From Prauserella_A oleivorans (GTDB taxonomy: Bacteria > Actinomycetota > Actinomycetes > Mycobacteriales > Pseudonocardiaceae), in contig NZ_JBHUNT010000001.1 in the NCBI RefSeq assembly GCF_042685745.1, positions 5,675,915-5,739,914 on the forward strand: DNA of 64,000 bases, given 5' to 3'. Below are positions 7,965 through 18,200 of this stretch, in pieces. The notes beneath the pieces were generated by a model. That model did no database searches. It saw only the letters and a list, made by a program, of their open reading frames with translations, and was not told where the DNA came from. How positions within the stretch are numbered: position 1 is the first letter of the stretch; every line of letters starts with the position of its first letter. The translations under genes were made by a program, and so were the position numbers.

Positions 7965-8621
7965 ATGTCAACGAGCGCCCGATCACAGCCGAAGGCCGCG
8001 GGCGAACGCGCGTACCACTGGGTGAAGGACCGGATCCTCGACGGCCGCTTCGAGGGCGGCCAGCTGCTCAGCGAGGGCGAGATCGCCACCGCGCTGGAGA
8101 TCTCGCGCACGCCGGTGCGGGAGGCGTTCCTGCGGCTGGAGGTGGAGGGCCTGCTCAAGCTGTATCCGAAGCGCGGGGCCCTGGTGGTGCCCGTGTCGGC
8201 GAACGAGGTCGGCGAGGTGACGCAGGCCCGCATCCTCGTGGAGTCGCACGCGGCGGAGACGGTGATCGGCCGCGGCGAGCACACCGAGGTGGCCGATCGG
8301 ATGGCCGCGTTGCTCACCGAGCAGCGCGCCGTGGAGGTGCCGCGCGACACCGCGCGGTTCTCGGTGCTGGACCGGCGGTTCCACGCGACGCTGGTGGAGG
8401 CCGCGGGCAACAGCCTGCTCACCCAGTTCTACTCCGGGCTGCACGACCGGCAACTGCGCATGGCGAACTCGGCCCTGCACCGCTCGCCCGGCCGCTACAG
8501 CGCGATCCTCGACGAGCACGAGGGGCTGTGCGGCCTGCTGCGCGCGGGCGACGGCAACGGTTTCCGCACGGCCCTGGTCAGCCACATCACGGGCACGCAC
8601 GGCGCCCTGCTCGACAGCTGA
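7965..8621 (+). CDS. GntR-family regulator, FadR/FCD subfamily
   Basis: This is a 218-residue repressor-type protein. The N-terminal winged helix-turn-helix (residues about 12-75: RAYHWVKDRILDGRFEGG, SEGEIATALEISRTPVREAFLRLEVEGLL) is a textbook GntR motif. The helical C-terminal FCD domain (DRRFHATLVEAAGNSLL, DEHEGLCGLLRAGD, SHITGTH) binds a small carboxylate ligand through a metal site. The start at ATG 7965 follows a TACCAT -10 by six bases. Upstream in-frame codons exist, but they would cover the divergent promoter. It faces an MFS transporter and probably controls that gene's expression in response to the transported compound; the ligand is unknown. Confidence 0.9.
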   Translation: MSTSARSQPKAAGERAYHWVKDRILDGRFEGGQLLSEGEIATALEISRTPVREAFLRLEVEGLLKLYPKRGALVVPVSANEVGEVTQARILVESHAAETVIGRGEHTEVADRMAALLTEQRAVEVPRDTARFSVLDRRFHATLVEAAGNSLLTQFYSGLHDRQLRMANSALHRSPGRYSAILDEHEGLCGLLRAGDGNGFRTALVSHITGTHGALLDS

Positions 8622-8652
8622 CCACCTCGAGCCTGCCCCTGCGGCGATCGCT

Positions 8653-8658
8653 TAGCCT
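8653..8658 (+). promoter_or_regulatory. -10 box of maf
   Basis: TAGCCT ends six bases before the GTG start of maf, suggesting a leaderless mRNA. Confidence 0.45.
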
Positions 8659-8664
8659 TGCCGC

Positions 8665-9285
8665 GTGCGATTCGTGCTTGCCTCCGCGTCCCCGGCCCGC
8701 CTCGCCGTGCTGCGCGCTGCCGGGATCGAACCGACGGTCATCGTGTCCGGGGTCGACGAGGACGCGGTCGCGGCGTCGCTCGCCGATCCGGCTCCCGCCG
8801 AGCTGGTGACGGCGCTGGCCAGGGCCAAGGCGCAGGCCGTCGCGGCCGACGCCGGCGGCGACGCCGTGGTGGTCGGCTGCGACTCGATGCTCTCGATCGG
8901 TGGCGAGATGGTGGGCAAACCCGGCACGGCCGAGGTCGCCCGCAAGCGCTGGGCAGGCATGGCAGGCGGTTCCGGTGAGCTCCTCACCGGACACGCCGTG
9001 CTCCGGGTCGAGGGCGGCGCCGTCACCGCCGAGGCCACCGGCGCCCAGGCGACGACGGTGCGCTTCGCGACGCCGAGCCAGCACGAACTCGACACCTACA
9101 TCGGGACCGGCGAGCCGCTGCAGGTGGCCGGAGCGTTCACCCTGGACGGACTCGGCGGCTGGTTCGTGGAAGGCGTCGACGGTGACCCGTCGAGCGTCGT
9201 CGGCATCAGCCTTCCCCTCACGCGCCGGCTGCTCGCCGAGATCGGCATCAGCGTGGTCGACCTCTGGCGGCCCGGGCTCGCGTAA
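8665..9285 (+). CDS. maf: Maf-family nucleotide pyrophosphatase
   Basis: This 206-residue Maf/HAM1-fold enzyme hydrolyses non-canonical or excess nucleoside triphosphates to monophosphates. The opening RFVLASASPARLAVLRAAG with the phosphate-binding S-x-S-P-A-R motif is diagnostic. VVVGCDSMLSIGGEMVGKP supplies the catalytic acidic residue, and the C-terminal GDPSSVVGISLPLTRRLL loop is conserved. It starts with GTG at 8665. In mycobacteria maf follows accE and precedes sseA and accA3. Here it is the last conserved gene before about 23 kb of inserted siderophore and hypothetical genes. Confidence 0.94.
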   Translation: MRFVLASASPARLAVLRAAGIEPTVIVSGVDEDAVAASLADPAPAELVTALARAKAQAVAADAGGDAVVVGCDSMLSIGGEMVGKPGTAEVARKRWAGMAGGSGELLTGHAVLRVEGGAVTAEATGAQATTVRFATPSQHELDTYIGTGEPLQVAGAFTLDGLGGWFVEGVDGDPSSVVGISLPLTRRLLAEIGISVVDLWRPGLA

Positions 9286-9615
9286 GCCTCCCCGAGGTCT
9301 GGTCCATTTCGTCCTTTGTGTACCTGAAATCGGCGTGTCCACAGCGGATAGCGCGGGCGGGTCACGATCACCTCTCCGTAGAACAAGGTCACGGACCGGC
9401 GCGCGAACTCAGCCGAAAGGTGACACCCCGCGAGAACCCTCGGTGAGTGCCGTTCACTCGTTATTGGTCACCGTCACCTCGATCGAATTGGTTTACTTCA
9501 GCGACTCCGCCGAATGGCGGATTTCCTGGGTACGCGGAGTTAACGCTGACTCGGCGCTCGGAAACACCACGCTGTGGCCGATCGAGGCCGCAGCCGACAA
9601 GAGGGAGACGAGAAA
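9286..9615. other. 330-bp intergenic region upstream of small secreted protein
   Basis: I see no convincing gene here. The stretch is clearly lower in GC than its neighbours between about 9300 and 9560 and has scattered AT-rich words (GTTTACTTCAG, GAGTTAACG), so it probably holds the promoter of the secreted-protein gene. A small inverted repeat GAGTG-N5-CACTC sits at 9445-9459. Confidence 0.4.
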
Positions 9616-9870
9616 TTGCGTAAGGCCCTGGCTCGTACCGCCGCCGCGACCGCGATCGTCTTCGGCACCCTGGGTGCCGGCGCCGGCGTCGCCTCCGCCG
9701 ACCTCGTCACGCCGCCGGAGGTGCCGTCCAACCCGACCGGCGCCGACTACGTCAACGCGTGGAACGAGGCGGGCACCCACCTCGGTGCCGGTGCGGCCGG
9801 CCTGATCAGCTCCGCCTGGGCGGGCGCCATCCCGTCGATCGTGCAGGGTGCGCTCAGCCCGCTGGGCTGA
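9616..9870 (+). CDS. Small secreted protein of unknown function
   Basis: This 84-residue protein reads from TTG at 9616 (LRKALARTAAATAIVFGTLGAG). The start is chosen because GAGGGAG lies about nine bases upstream and the frame then opens with a perfect Sec signal peptide, cut after AGVASA. The mature part is only about 55 residues (DLVTPPEVPSNPTGADYVNAWNEAGTH, then a Gly/Ala-rich hydrophobic helix ending in IVQGALSPLG). It has no cysteine and I recognise no family. It is followed by a strong hairpin, so it is probably a well-expressed monocistronic gene. Position beside entA may be coincidental. Confidence 0.72.
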   Translation: MRKALARTAAATAIVFGTLGAGAGVASADLVTPPEVPSNPTGADYVNAWNEAGTHLGAGAAGLISSAWAGAIPSIVQGALSPLG

Positions 9871-9929
9871 CCCGAACCCGGCGGGCCGTCCGGCCGGACG
9901 TCCCGTCGGGCAGCTCTCGATTGCTGCGC

Positions 9930-9961
9930 AAGGAACCCCGGGTGAACGCCCGGGGTTCCTT
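9930..9961 (+). terminator. Strong hairpin after small secreted protein
   Basis: A 13-bp perfect stem (AAGGAACCCCGGG at 9930-9942 with its complement at 9949-9961) closes a 6-nt loop TGAACG, 60 bases after the stop. The T-run is short (TTCGTATGT), typical of actinobacterial intrinsic terminators. Confidence 0.8.
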
Positions 9962-10108
9962 CGTATGTACGGCTTTGCGACGGCACGCTAACGAGGCGTT
10001 CGTCTCGACCGGGGTACGGGCGTCGCCCGAAAGGGTAATCTCGACTGGTCCCACCGAACTGACACCGCTCCCGACCACACTCCACGCCAGACCATATCGA
10101 GGAGATCT

Positions 10109-10876
10109 GTGGACCAGCAGGGAATCGCCGGCAAGGTCGCGTTCGTGACCGGTGCCGGACAAGGGATCGGCGAAGCCGTCGTGCGTGCGCTCCGGGCCGG
10201 TGGCGTGACAGTGGCCGCGGTGGACCGCTCAGCCGAGGTGCAGGCGAAGTACGCCGACGACCGGGGCATCACCGGATTCGTGGCCGACGTCACCGACTCG
10301 GCCCGGGTCGCGGACGTGGTGTCCGAAGTGGAGCATTCGCTGGGCGCGATCGACATTCTCGCCAACGTCGCGGGTGTGCTGCGGACCGGACCGGTGGCTG
10401 ACTACGCGGACGAGGACTGGGCCCACACCTTCGGCGTCAACACCACCGGGGTGTTCACCGTGTCCCGGGAGGTCACGCGCCGCATGATCCCGCGGCGGCG
10501 CGGCTGCGTCGTCACCGTGTCCTCGAACGCGGCCGGTGTGCCACGGCACGGCATGGCTGCCTACGCGGCCTCCAAGGCGGCGGCGACCATGTTCACCAAG
10601 TGCCTCGGTCTCGAACTCGCCGGGTACGGCATCCGGTGCAACGTCGTGGCTCCCGGCTCCACCGACACGCCGATGCAGCGTGCGATGTGGACCGATGCCG
10701 GCGCCGACCCGGTGCTGCGGGGCGACCTGGACACCTACCGGGTGGGCATCCCGCTCGGCCGGATCGCCGACCCGGAGGACGTCGCGGCTGCGGTCGTGTT
10801 CCTCGCCTCCGACCAGGCACGGCACATCACCATGCACGACCTGTACGTCGACGGCGGCGCCACCCTGCGCGCGTGA
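10109..10876 (+). CDS. entA: 2,3-dihydro-2,3-dihydroxybenzoate dehydrogenase
   Basis: This 255-residue short-chain dehydrogenase oxidises 2,3-dihydro-DHB to 2,3-dihydroxybenzoate with NAD+. The Rossmann motif TGAGQGIGEAV, the NVAG motif, the catalytic SSNAAGVPRHGMAAYAASKAA (Ser, Tyr, Lys) and the C-terminal GSTDTPMQ block follow EntA/DhbA rather than generic SDRs. It starts with GTG at 10109 after GAGGAGAT. It is the only siderophore-biosynthesis gene on the plus strand and is convergent with the exporter gene. No iron box was recognised in its 147-bp upstream region, so its regulation may differ from the main operon. Confidence 0.9.
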   Translation: MDQQGIAGKVAFVTGAGQGIGEAVVRALRAGGVTVAAVDRSAEVQAKYADDRGITGFVADVTDSARVADVVSEVEHSLGAIDILANVAGVLRTGPVADYADEDWAHTFGVNTTGVFTVSREVTRRMIPRRRGCVVTVSSNAAGVPRHGMAAYAASKAAATMFTKCLGLELAGYGIRCNVVAPGSTDTPMQRAMWTDAGADPVLRGDLDTYRVGIPLGRIADPEDVAAAVVFLASDQARHITMHDLYVDGGATLRA

Positions 10877-10882
10877 GCGCCC

Positions 10883-10923
10883 GCGCCTGCCCGGGCTACC
10901 GCGGCGTCCGCCCGGGCAGGCGC
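10883..10923. terminator. Bidirectional terminator between entA and exporter gene
   Basis: A 13-bp perfect stem, GCGCCTGCCCGGG (10883-10895) with its complement (10911-10923), encloses a 15-nt loop. It begins just after the entA stop. Its right arm lies within the last codons of the convergent MFS gene, so it can end transcription from both sides. Confidence 0.8.
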
Positions 10924-12284
10924 AACGCACCCAGCAGGGCCAGCACACACAACCCGAGCACGCACCAGAAGGCGTCACCGAACGCACCGGCCGCCTCCGG
11001 CGCACGTGCCGAGAGCCGCGTTTCCAGCAGCACCGCCACCACCGCGGTGCCGATCGCGCCGCCGACGTAGTTCAGCATGCTCAACGCACTGGACGCGCGC
11101 GGCAGCAGATCACGGTCGACGCGGCTGTAGACGATGTTCATGACCGGCGAGGCGATCATGGCGGTGCCGAGTCCGCGCACGAGCAGGGCGGCCGCGAGCA
11201 CGCCGTCCGGCAGCCCGCCGACCTGGGTGAACGGCACCGTGGCGACGATGATGAGCGCGAAGCCAGTGACGACGAGGGTGCGTGGCGCAAGCCGGTCGAT
11301 CGTGCGGTTGACGATGAACGAGCCGAGCACCGCGCCCACCCCCTGAGGCGCGAGCAGCAGCCCGGCGTCCCACGCCGACAGCCCCCGCCCGGCCTGCAGG
11401 TAGAGCGGCAGCAGGAACATCGTGCCGAACACCGACGCGGCCGCCACGAACAACGCGAACGCCGCGGAACTGATCGGTGGTGTCGTGAACAGGCGGGGGT
11501 CGAGCAGCGGCACCCGCGCCGTGCGCAGTGCGTGGGCCGCGAACACGCCCAGCATGCCCACTCCCACGACGATCGCGCCGCCCGCGACGACGGCGCCCGC
11601 CGGTCCGGACGCCAGCTCGGTGAGTCCGAACACGAGCACGGCGAGCCCCGGCGAGAGCAGCAGCGCACCACGGATGTCGAACGGGGACACGGTGTCCGAC
11701 GGCGGTACCGGCGGCACGAGCTTGCGGGCCAGCAGCAGGGCGACCAGCCCGACCGGGAGGTTGACGTAGAACAGCCACGGCCAGTCGGCCACGCGCAGCA
11801 CCATGCCACCGACCAGAGGCCCCAGCACCGGCGCGAGCATGGGCACGATCCCGACGATGCTCATGACCCGTCCGGTGCGGGCACGACCGGCCGCCCGCGC
11901 CAGCAGCGCCTGCCCGGTGGGCGGCAGCAACCCGCCGCCGAGTCCCTGGATCACCCGGAACACCGCGAGGGAGGCCGCCGACCAGGCGAGCGCGCAGGCC
12001 GCCGACCCGGCGAGGAACAGCAGCACCGCGCCCAGCCACGTCCGTCGCGCGCCGAACCGCTCCGCGAGCCAGCCCGACATCGGTGCGGCGGCCACCACGG
12101 CGAGCAGGTAGGCCGTGCTCGTCCACTGCACCTCGGTCACCGAGGCGCCGAACTCGACGGACAGCGTCTCGAGCCCGACGTTGACGATCGTGGAGTCCAG
12201 CGACGCCATGAACGTGCCGAGCACCAGCACGAACGCCATGCCGAGCAGCCGGCCGTCGATCCGGTCCGCGGTCTGTTCGCTCAT
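10896..12284 (-). CDS. DHA2-family MFS exporter, probable siderophore exporter
   Basis: This 462-residue protein has 14 predicted membrane helices and the DHA2/EmrB-QacA signatures: LGTFMASLDSTIVNVGLETL in helix 1, WLAERFGARRTWLGA in loop 2-3, and GPLVGGMVLRVADWPWLFYVNLPVG in motif C. Such proteins are drug/proton antiporters and are often recruited to export natural products. The ATG at 12284 overlaps the stop of the NRPS gene (ATGA), so it is translated from the same message as the siderophore synthetase. Export of the finished catecholate is therefore the most likely job. It is the last gene of the leftward operon, ending in a shared hairpin with entA. Confidence 0.88.
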   Translation of the reverse strand: MSEQTADRIDGRLLGMAFVLVLGTFMASLDSTIVNVGLETLSVEFGASVTEVQWTSTAYLLAVVAAAPMSGWLAERFGARRTWLGAVLLFLAGSAACALAWSAASLAVFRVIQGLGGGLLPPTGQALLARAAGRARTGRVMSIVGIVPMLAPVLGPLVGGMVLRVADWPWLFYVNLPVGLVALLLARKLVPPVPPSDTVSPFDIRGALLLSPGLAVLVFGLTELASGPAGAVVAGGAIVVGVGMLGVFAAHALRTARVPLLDPRLFTTPPISSAAFALFVAAASVFGTMFLLPLYLQAGRGLSAWDAGLLLAPQGVGAVLGSFIVNRTIDRLAPRTLVVTGFALIIVATVPFTQVGGLPDGVLAAALLVRGLGTAMIASPVMNIVYSRVDRDLLPRASSALSMLNYVGGAIGTAVVAVLLETRLSARAPEAAGAFGDAFWCVLGLCVLALLGALRLPGRTPR

Positions 12285-15200
12285 CGGCGCACTGCCGCGC
12301 ACTCGTCGAGCAGGGTGCTCACCTCGGCGTCCAGCGCGCCGGGACGGCTCAGCACGCACAACGCGCGCTGCAGCGCCGTGGCGAGCTCCTCGGCCTCCTC
12401 GCCGGTCACCGCGCCGGGGCGGAAGCCGACGATGCCGCGCCACCCGGCACCCTCGGGCATGACGGTCACGGTCACCGGGTGGTGCGTGAACTCCCGGAAC
12501 CGGGTTCCCACGACCCGCAGACCCGGTGCCGGCTCGGCCAGCGCTTGCGGATCGACCGGGTAGTTCTCGAACACCAGCAGGCTGTCGAACAGCCGGCGCA
12601 CGCCGGTCAGCTCGTGCAGCTCGGCGAGCCGGACAGCGTGGTGCCCGGCGAGCGCCTGCTGCCTCGACTGCAGCGTGACCAGCGACTCGGCGACCGTGCC
12701 GGAGAGCCGTGCCCGCACCGGAACCGTGTTGGCCAGCAGCCCCAGGATCTCCTCGACACCGTCCACTTCGGGCGGACGACCGGACACCATGGCGCCGAAG
12801 CACACGTCGCGGCGCCCGGAGCGGGCCGCCAGCACGGCCGACCACGCACCCTGCACGAGCGTGTTCACCGTGAGCCCCGCCGCCGCGGCGGTCGCGGCCA
12901 GCGTGCGCACCAGATCGGGCTCGACGTCGAACAGCACGGGCTCCGGATGGTCGGGCACGACCTCGGGCACCGGCCGGTCGCCGGCGATGTAGCCACCCTC
13001 GCCCAGACCCGCGAGCTCCGCGCGCCACGCGGCGAGGTCGGTGTCCCGGTCGCGCCCGGTCAGCCAGCGCAGGTACCGGGTCACCGGGACGGGCGCGGGC
13101 AGCACGCGATGCGGATGCTCGCCGCGCACACGCGCGGTGTAGGCGGCGAAGATCTCCCCGAGCATCCGCGGAGCCGACCAGCCGTCGGACAGCACGTGAT
13201 GGCTGGTCAGCACGAGATCCGCGCGCCCCGCGCCGCGGCGGATCACGGTGAGACGCACCGCGGAGCCCGCCGTGAGGTCGAAGCGCTCGGCGAGGTCGTC
13301 GGCCAGCACCCGGTCGACGGCCCGGCGCTGTGCGTCCACATCGGACACCGCGGAGAGGTCGACGTACCGACAGTCCGGTGCGGCGCCGGCGAGCAGCACC
13401 TGCACCGCGTCCAGGCCGGGCTCGTCCGGGAACGCCGCGCCCAGGTTGGGGTGGCGCGCCAGCAGGTCACCCGCGGCGGCGTGCAGGGTCGGCACATCGA
13501 CCTCTCCCGCCAGCGAGAAGGCCGCCTGCACGGTGTACGGGTCCGCTCCACCGGCCGACGCACGGGTGTGCCGCAGCATGATCTCCTGCAGCGGGCTCAG
13601 CGGCAGCACGTCGGCCACCCGGTACCGACGTTCCAGTGCGTCCACACCGGACTGTCCGATCCGGACCAGCGGGAAGTCGGACGGCGTGCGGCCCGCTCCG
13701 GCGAGCACGTCCGGATCGGCCGCCAGCGCGGCGAGGCAGCCGCGGAACTCGTCGGCGAGCGCGGCGATGTCGGCGTCGGCGAACAGCGCCCTCGGCCACG
13801 TGAACCGCACCCGCAACGCGGCACCGTCGCCATCGTCCCAGGCCATCGCGTTCACCATGAGGCTGTGCGGCAACGGCAGGCCGTCCCCGCCCGAGCCGAA
13901 CGGGCTCGCGCCCGGCGGCGCCTGCCACGGCCGCTCCTCGGCCGGGGCCGCGGCGAACTGGCCGAGGTAGTTCCAGCTGAGCTCCGGCCGGGCCGCCGCC
14001 CGCAGGCCGGGCTCGCCGGCCGCGGTGAGGATGCCGTGGCCCAGGCCGTCGCCCTGGGCACGCAACTGCTCCTTGACCGCCTTGAGCGCGGCCGCCGACG
14101 AGCCGTCCGGCGCGGTGATGCGGGCGGGATGCACGGCGGTGAACCAGCCCACGGTCTGCGACAGGTCCACCTCGCGGGTCTCGTCCGGGGTGTGCGCGGG
14201 CCTGCCGTGGCTCTCCAGCGCCACGTACAACTCCGGTGCCCGGCCGCGCCACCGGCCGATCGCCCGGGCCAGAGCGGTGAGCAGGACGGTGTCCGGTGTG
14301 CTGTGGTAGGCCCCGGGCACGGTCGTCAGCAGGGTGCGCGTGAGCTCGGGATCGAGCCGCAGCTCGTGGTGCGCGGCGGTGGCGCCGGTGTCCCGTGCCG
14401 GGTCGAACGCGGTCGCCGACAGCGGCTCGGGTGTGGCCTCTACGACCCGTCGCCAATGCGGCAGCTCGGCGCGCCGGTGCTCGGCCGCCGCGCGCAGCGC
14501 GCGGGCCCAGCGGAGGAACGGCTCCCCACGCCGCGCCGGTGCGCCCGTGCCGGACGTCGCGGCCTCGTAACCGGCGGCGAGGTCGTCGAGCAGGATGCGC
14601 CACGACACACCGTCGACCAGCAGGTGGTGCGCGATCAGGACGAGCCTGCCGAGCGCGTCCGGCCCGCGATCCACCCACACGGCCCGCAGCAGCGGACCGC
14701 TCCACAGGTCGAGTCCGGCCCGGGCGGCGGCGATCCGCTCGTCGACGAGCGCGCGCAGGTCGTCGCCGGGTGCCGCGGCCACGCGGGTGAGCACGTCGGT
14801 CGCGGTGACCGCACCGGCTTCCGGGATCCGCAGCACCGGCTCGCGCTCGCCGGGAGCCAGGTGCGCACGCAACACGTCGTGCCGGGCGAGCAGGCCGTCC
14901 AGCACGGCATGCCACACCTCGAGCGAGCCACCTCCGGGAACGCAGACCTCCGTCCACTGGCAGAAGTCCCGTGCGGCGTCCAGACCGCCGGGCGTGCCCG
15001 CGCACCGGTCGAGCAGGTCGAGCATCACCGGCGTCAGCGGTGCGTCACCGGTCGCCGGGACGTCGGCGTCCGCACCCGAGGGGTCGTCCTCGGTGCAGCG
15101 GGCGGCGATCCCGGCGATCGTGGCGCCGTCGAGCACGTCGCGGGGGCCGAGGCGCAGACCGTGCCTGCGGGCACGGGACACCACCTGCAGCGACACGATG

Positions 15201-18200
15201 CTGTCGCCGCCGATCTCGAGGAAATCGTCGTCGAGGTTGACCTCGTCGCTGCCGAGCACCTCGCGGACGATGCCGAGCAGCACCTCCTCGGCGCGCGTAG
15301 CCGGCTCCCGCGCCGGGGCGGCCGGACCGAGATCGGGCGCGGGCAGGGCGGCCTCGTCGAGCTTGCCGCCGGGCGTCAGCGGCAGCCGGTCCAGTGGCAC
15401 GAACGCGGCGGGCACCAGGTGGTCGGGTAGCTCGGCGAGCAGGTCCTCACGCAGCCTCGCCGCGTCGAACGTCACACCCTCGGCGGGGATCACGTACCCC
15501 ACGAGCCGGCCCTCACGGGCCACGACGGCGCAGCCGCGCACGCCGGGATGCCGGGCGAGCGCCGACTCGATCTCGCCGAGCTCGATGCGGAAGCCGCGGA
15601 TCTTGACCTGCCGGTCGGCGCGGCCGACGAACACCAGCTGTCCGTCGGGGCGCCAGTACACGAGGTCCCCGGTGCGGTACATCCGCCCGCCCGTCGCTCG
15701 GCCATCGGCCCCCGGCTCACCGAACGGGTCGGCCACGAACGCCTGCGCCGTCTGGCCGGACCTGCCCAGGTAGCCGCGGGCGAGCTTCGGTCCCGCGAGG
15801 TACAGCTCCCCGACCACTCCCACGCCGACGGGCTGCAGTCCCTCGTCGAGGACATAGGCGCGGACGTTCGGGTCAGGCCGTCCGATGGGGACGGTCCCCG
15901 ACTCCCCCGATTCGTAGCGCCACGTGACCGAGTTGACGGTGACCTCGGTGGGGCCGTAGGCGTTGAACAGTGCCCGACGGCCCTCACCCCAGCGCCGGGC
16001 GAGCTCCGGGTCGAGCCGTTCGGCGCCGACGACGAAGAACACGTCCGGGTCGACGCCGCGATCCTCCGGCACCGCCGCCAGGAACGACGGCAGCAGGTTG
16101 ACGCCCGTGGGCTTGTGCTCGGTGATGTAGTCGAGCAGCTCGTCGCCGGGCACCCGCACCTCCTCGGGCGCGATGACCAGTGTCCCGCCCGAGGCGAGCG
16201 GCACCATCGTCTGCCAGAACGCCACGTCGAAGCTCGTCGACGCGAAGTGCAGGTACCGGTCGTGCTCGGTGACGCCGACGACCTCCTCCTGCAACGAGAT
16301 GAGGTCGGGGATGCCGCGGTGCGTGACGGCGACGCCCTTGGGCTTACCGGTCGTGCCGGACGTGTAGATGATGTAGGCCAGCGCGTCCTCGGTGAGCCCG
16401 GCGCGCGCGGGCGCGGGGTCGTCGTCGCGATCGGTCGGCGCCCCCGGGTCGCCGAGCACGCCCGGGTCGTCCACCCGCAGCACCGCACCGTCCGGGTCGC
16501 CGGGCACCGTGCCGCCAAGCGACTCCAGCGCCGCGGCGTCGGTGACGTAGGCGGCCGGGCGGGCGTCGCCGACCATGTAGGCGAGCCGCTCTCGTGGGTA
16601 GTTCGGGTCGAGCGGCAGGTAGGCCGCACCGGCCTTGAGCACCCCGAACAGCGCCACGATCATTTCGACGTCCCGGCCGAGCAGCACGCCCACCGGATCC
16701 TCCTGCCCGACCCCGGCGGCGAGCAACGCGTGCGCGAGCCGGTTGGCCAGCCGGTCCAGCTCGGCGTAGGTGAGCCGCCGGTCCCGGCACACCACGGCCT
16801 CCGCGTCCGGCTTGCGCCGCACCCACGCGGCGAACGTCTCCAGCAGCGAGTCCCGCTGCTGGGCCGGTACCGCCGACGTCCCGAGGTGGAGCAGCCGTGC
16901 GCGCTCGTCGGCGTCGAGCATCGGCAGCCGCCCGACCGGGCGCCGGGCGTCGGTGACGAGCTCGGTGAGCAGCGTGCGCAGCCACCGGCCGTAGTCGCGG
17001 ACGGTGTCCTCGCTGAACACGTGCGGCTGGTAGCCGAGCCCGATGGTGATCTCGTCGTCCGGGATCACCACGACCGTCAGCGGGTAGTGGGTGGCGTCGG
17101 TGATCCGCACGCCGGAGAGCTCCAGCCCCGGCGCGACGGGCATCGGCGCGCGCCCGGCGAACGGGAAGTTCTCCATCACCAGCATCGTGTCGAACAGCTC
17201 ACCGACCCCGGCCGCACGCTGGATCTCGGGCAGCCCGAGGTGGTGGTGTTCGCTCAGGGCGACCGACTCGGCGTGCACGCGGGCGAGCAGGTCCTCCGCG
17301 GGCTGGTCGGGGGTGTAGCGCATCCGCACCGGGATGGTGTTGCCGAGCTGGCCGATCATCGACTCCACACCGTCCACTTCGGCCGGTCTGCCGGACACGG
17401 GGCAACCGAACACCACGTCACGGCGCCGGGTGAGCCTGCCCAGCAGCAGGCCCCACGCCGTCTGCAGCACGGTCGTCACCGTGATGCCGCGCTCGCGCGC
17501 GAACGCACGGAGCCGGTCGGAGAACTCACGGCCGAGGTCGAGGGTGACCCGGCCGGGCCGCTCCACGCGGGGACGGGTGGTGGCCGGAGCGAGCCGGGTG
17601 CCCTCGTCGATCCCGGCCAGGGCTTGCCGCCACGCGCGCAGCGCGGCGTCGCGGTCGCGGTCGGCGAGCCAGTGGTGGTAGGCCGACAGCGAGGGTGGAG
17701 CGGGCACGGCCGGTCCGCCGCCGAGTTCGGTGTACAGCCCGAGCAGGGTCCGTCCCACAAGCGGCATCGACCAGCCGTCCAGCAGCGCGTGGTGGTTGGT
17801 CATCACCAGCCGGTGCTCGCGCGCCCCGAGCCTGCACAGCCGGAACCGGATCAGCGGCGGTGTCTCCGGGTCGAACGGCCGGTCGAGCTCGGCGCGGCAG
17901 TGCGCGGCGAAGCTGTCCTCCGGCTCGCCCGCGGAGGTCAGGTCGACCGGTTCCCAGTCCAGGTCCACGTCGGCGGGCACCACCTGCACGACCTCGCCTG
18001 CCGCCGTGGTGGCGAGGTGGATCCGCAGTGCCGGGTGACGGCGCAGCAGTTCCCGCGCGGCCTCGGCGAGCCGGTCGGCGTCCAGCTCCCCGACCAGCGA
18101 CAGCACCGCCTGCACGACGTAGACGTCGGTGTCGCCGGTGCCGCGGGCGAGCGTGTGGAACGACAGGCCCACCTGGAGTGCCGTCGCCGGCAGCACGTCG

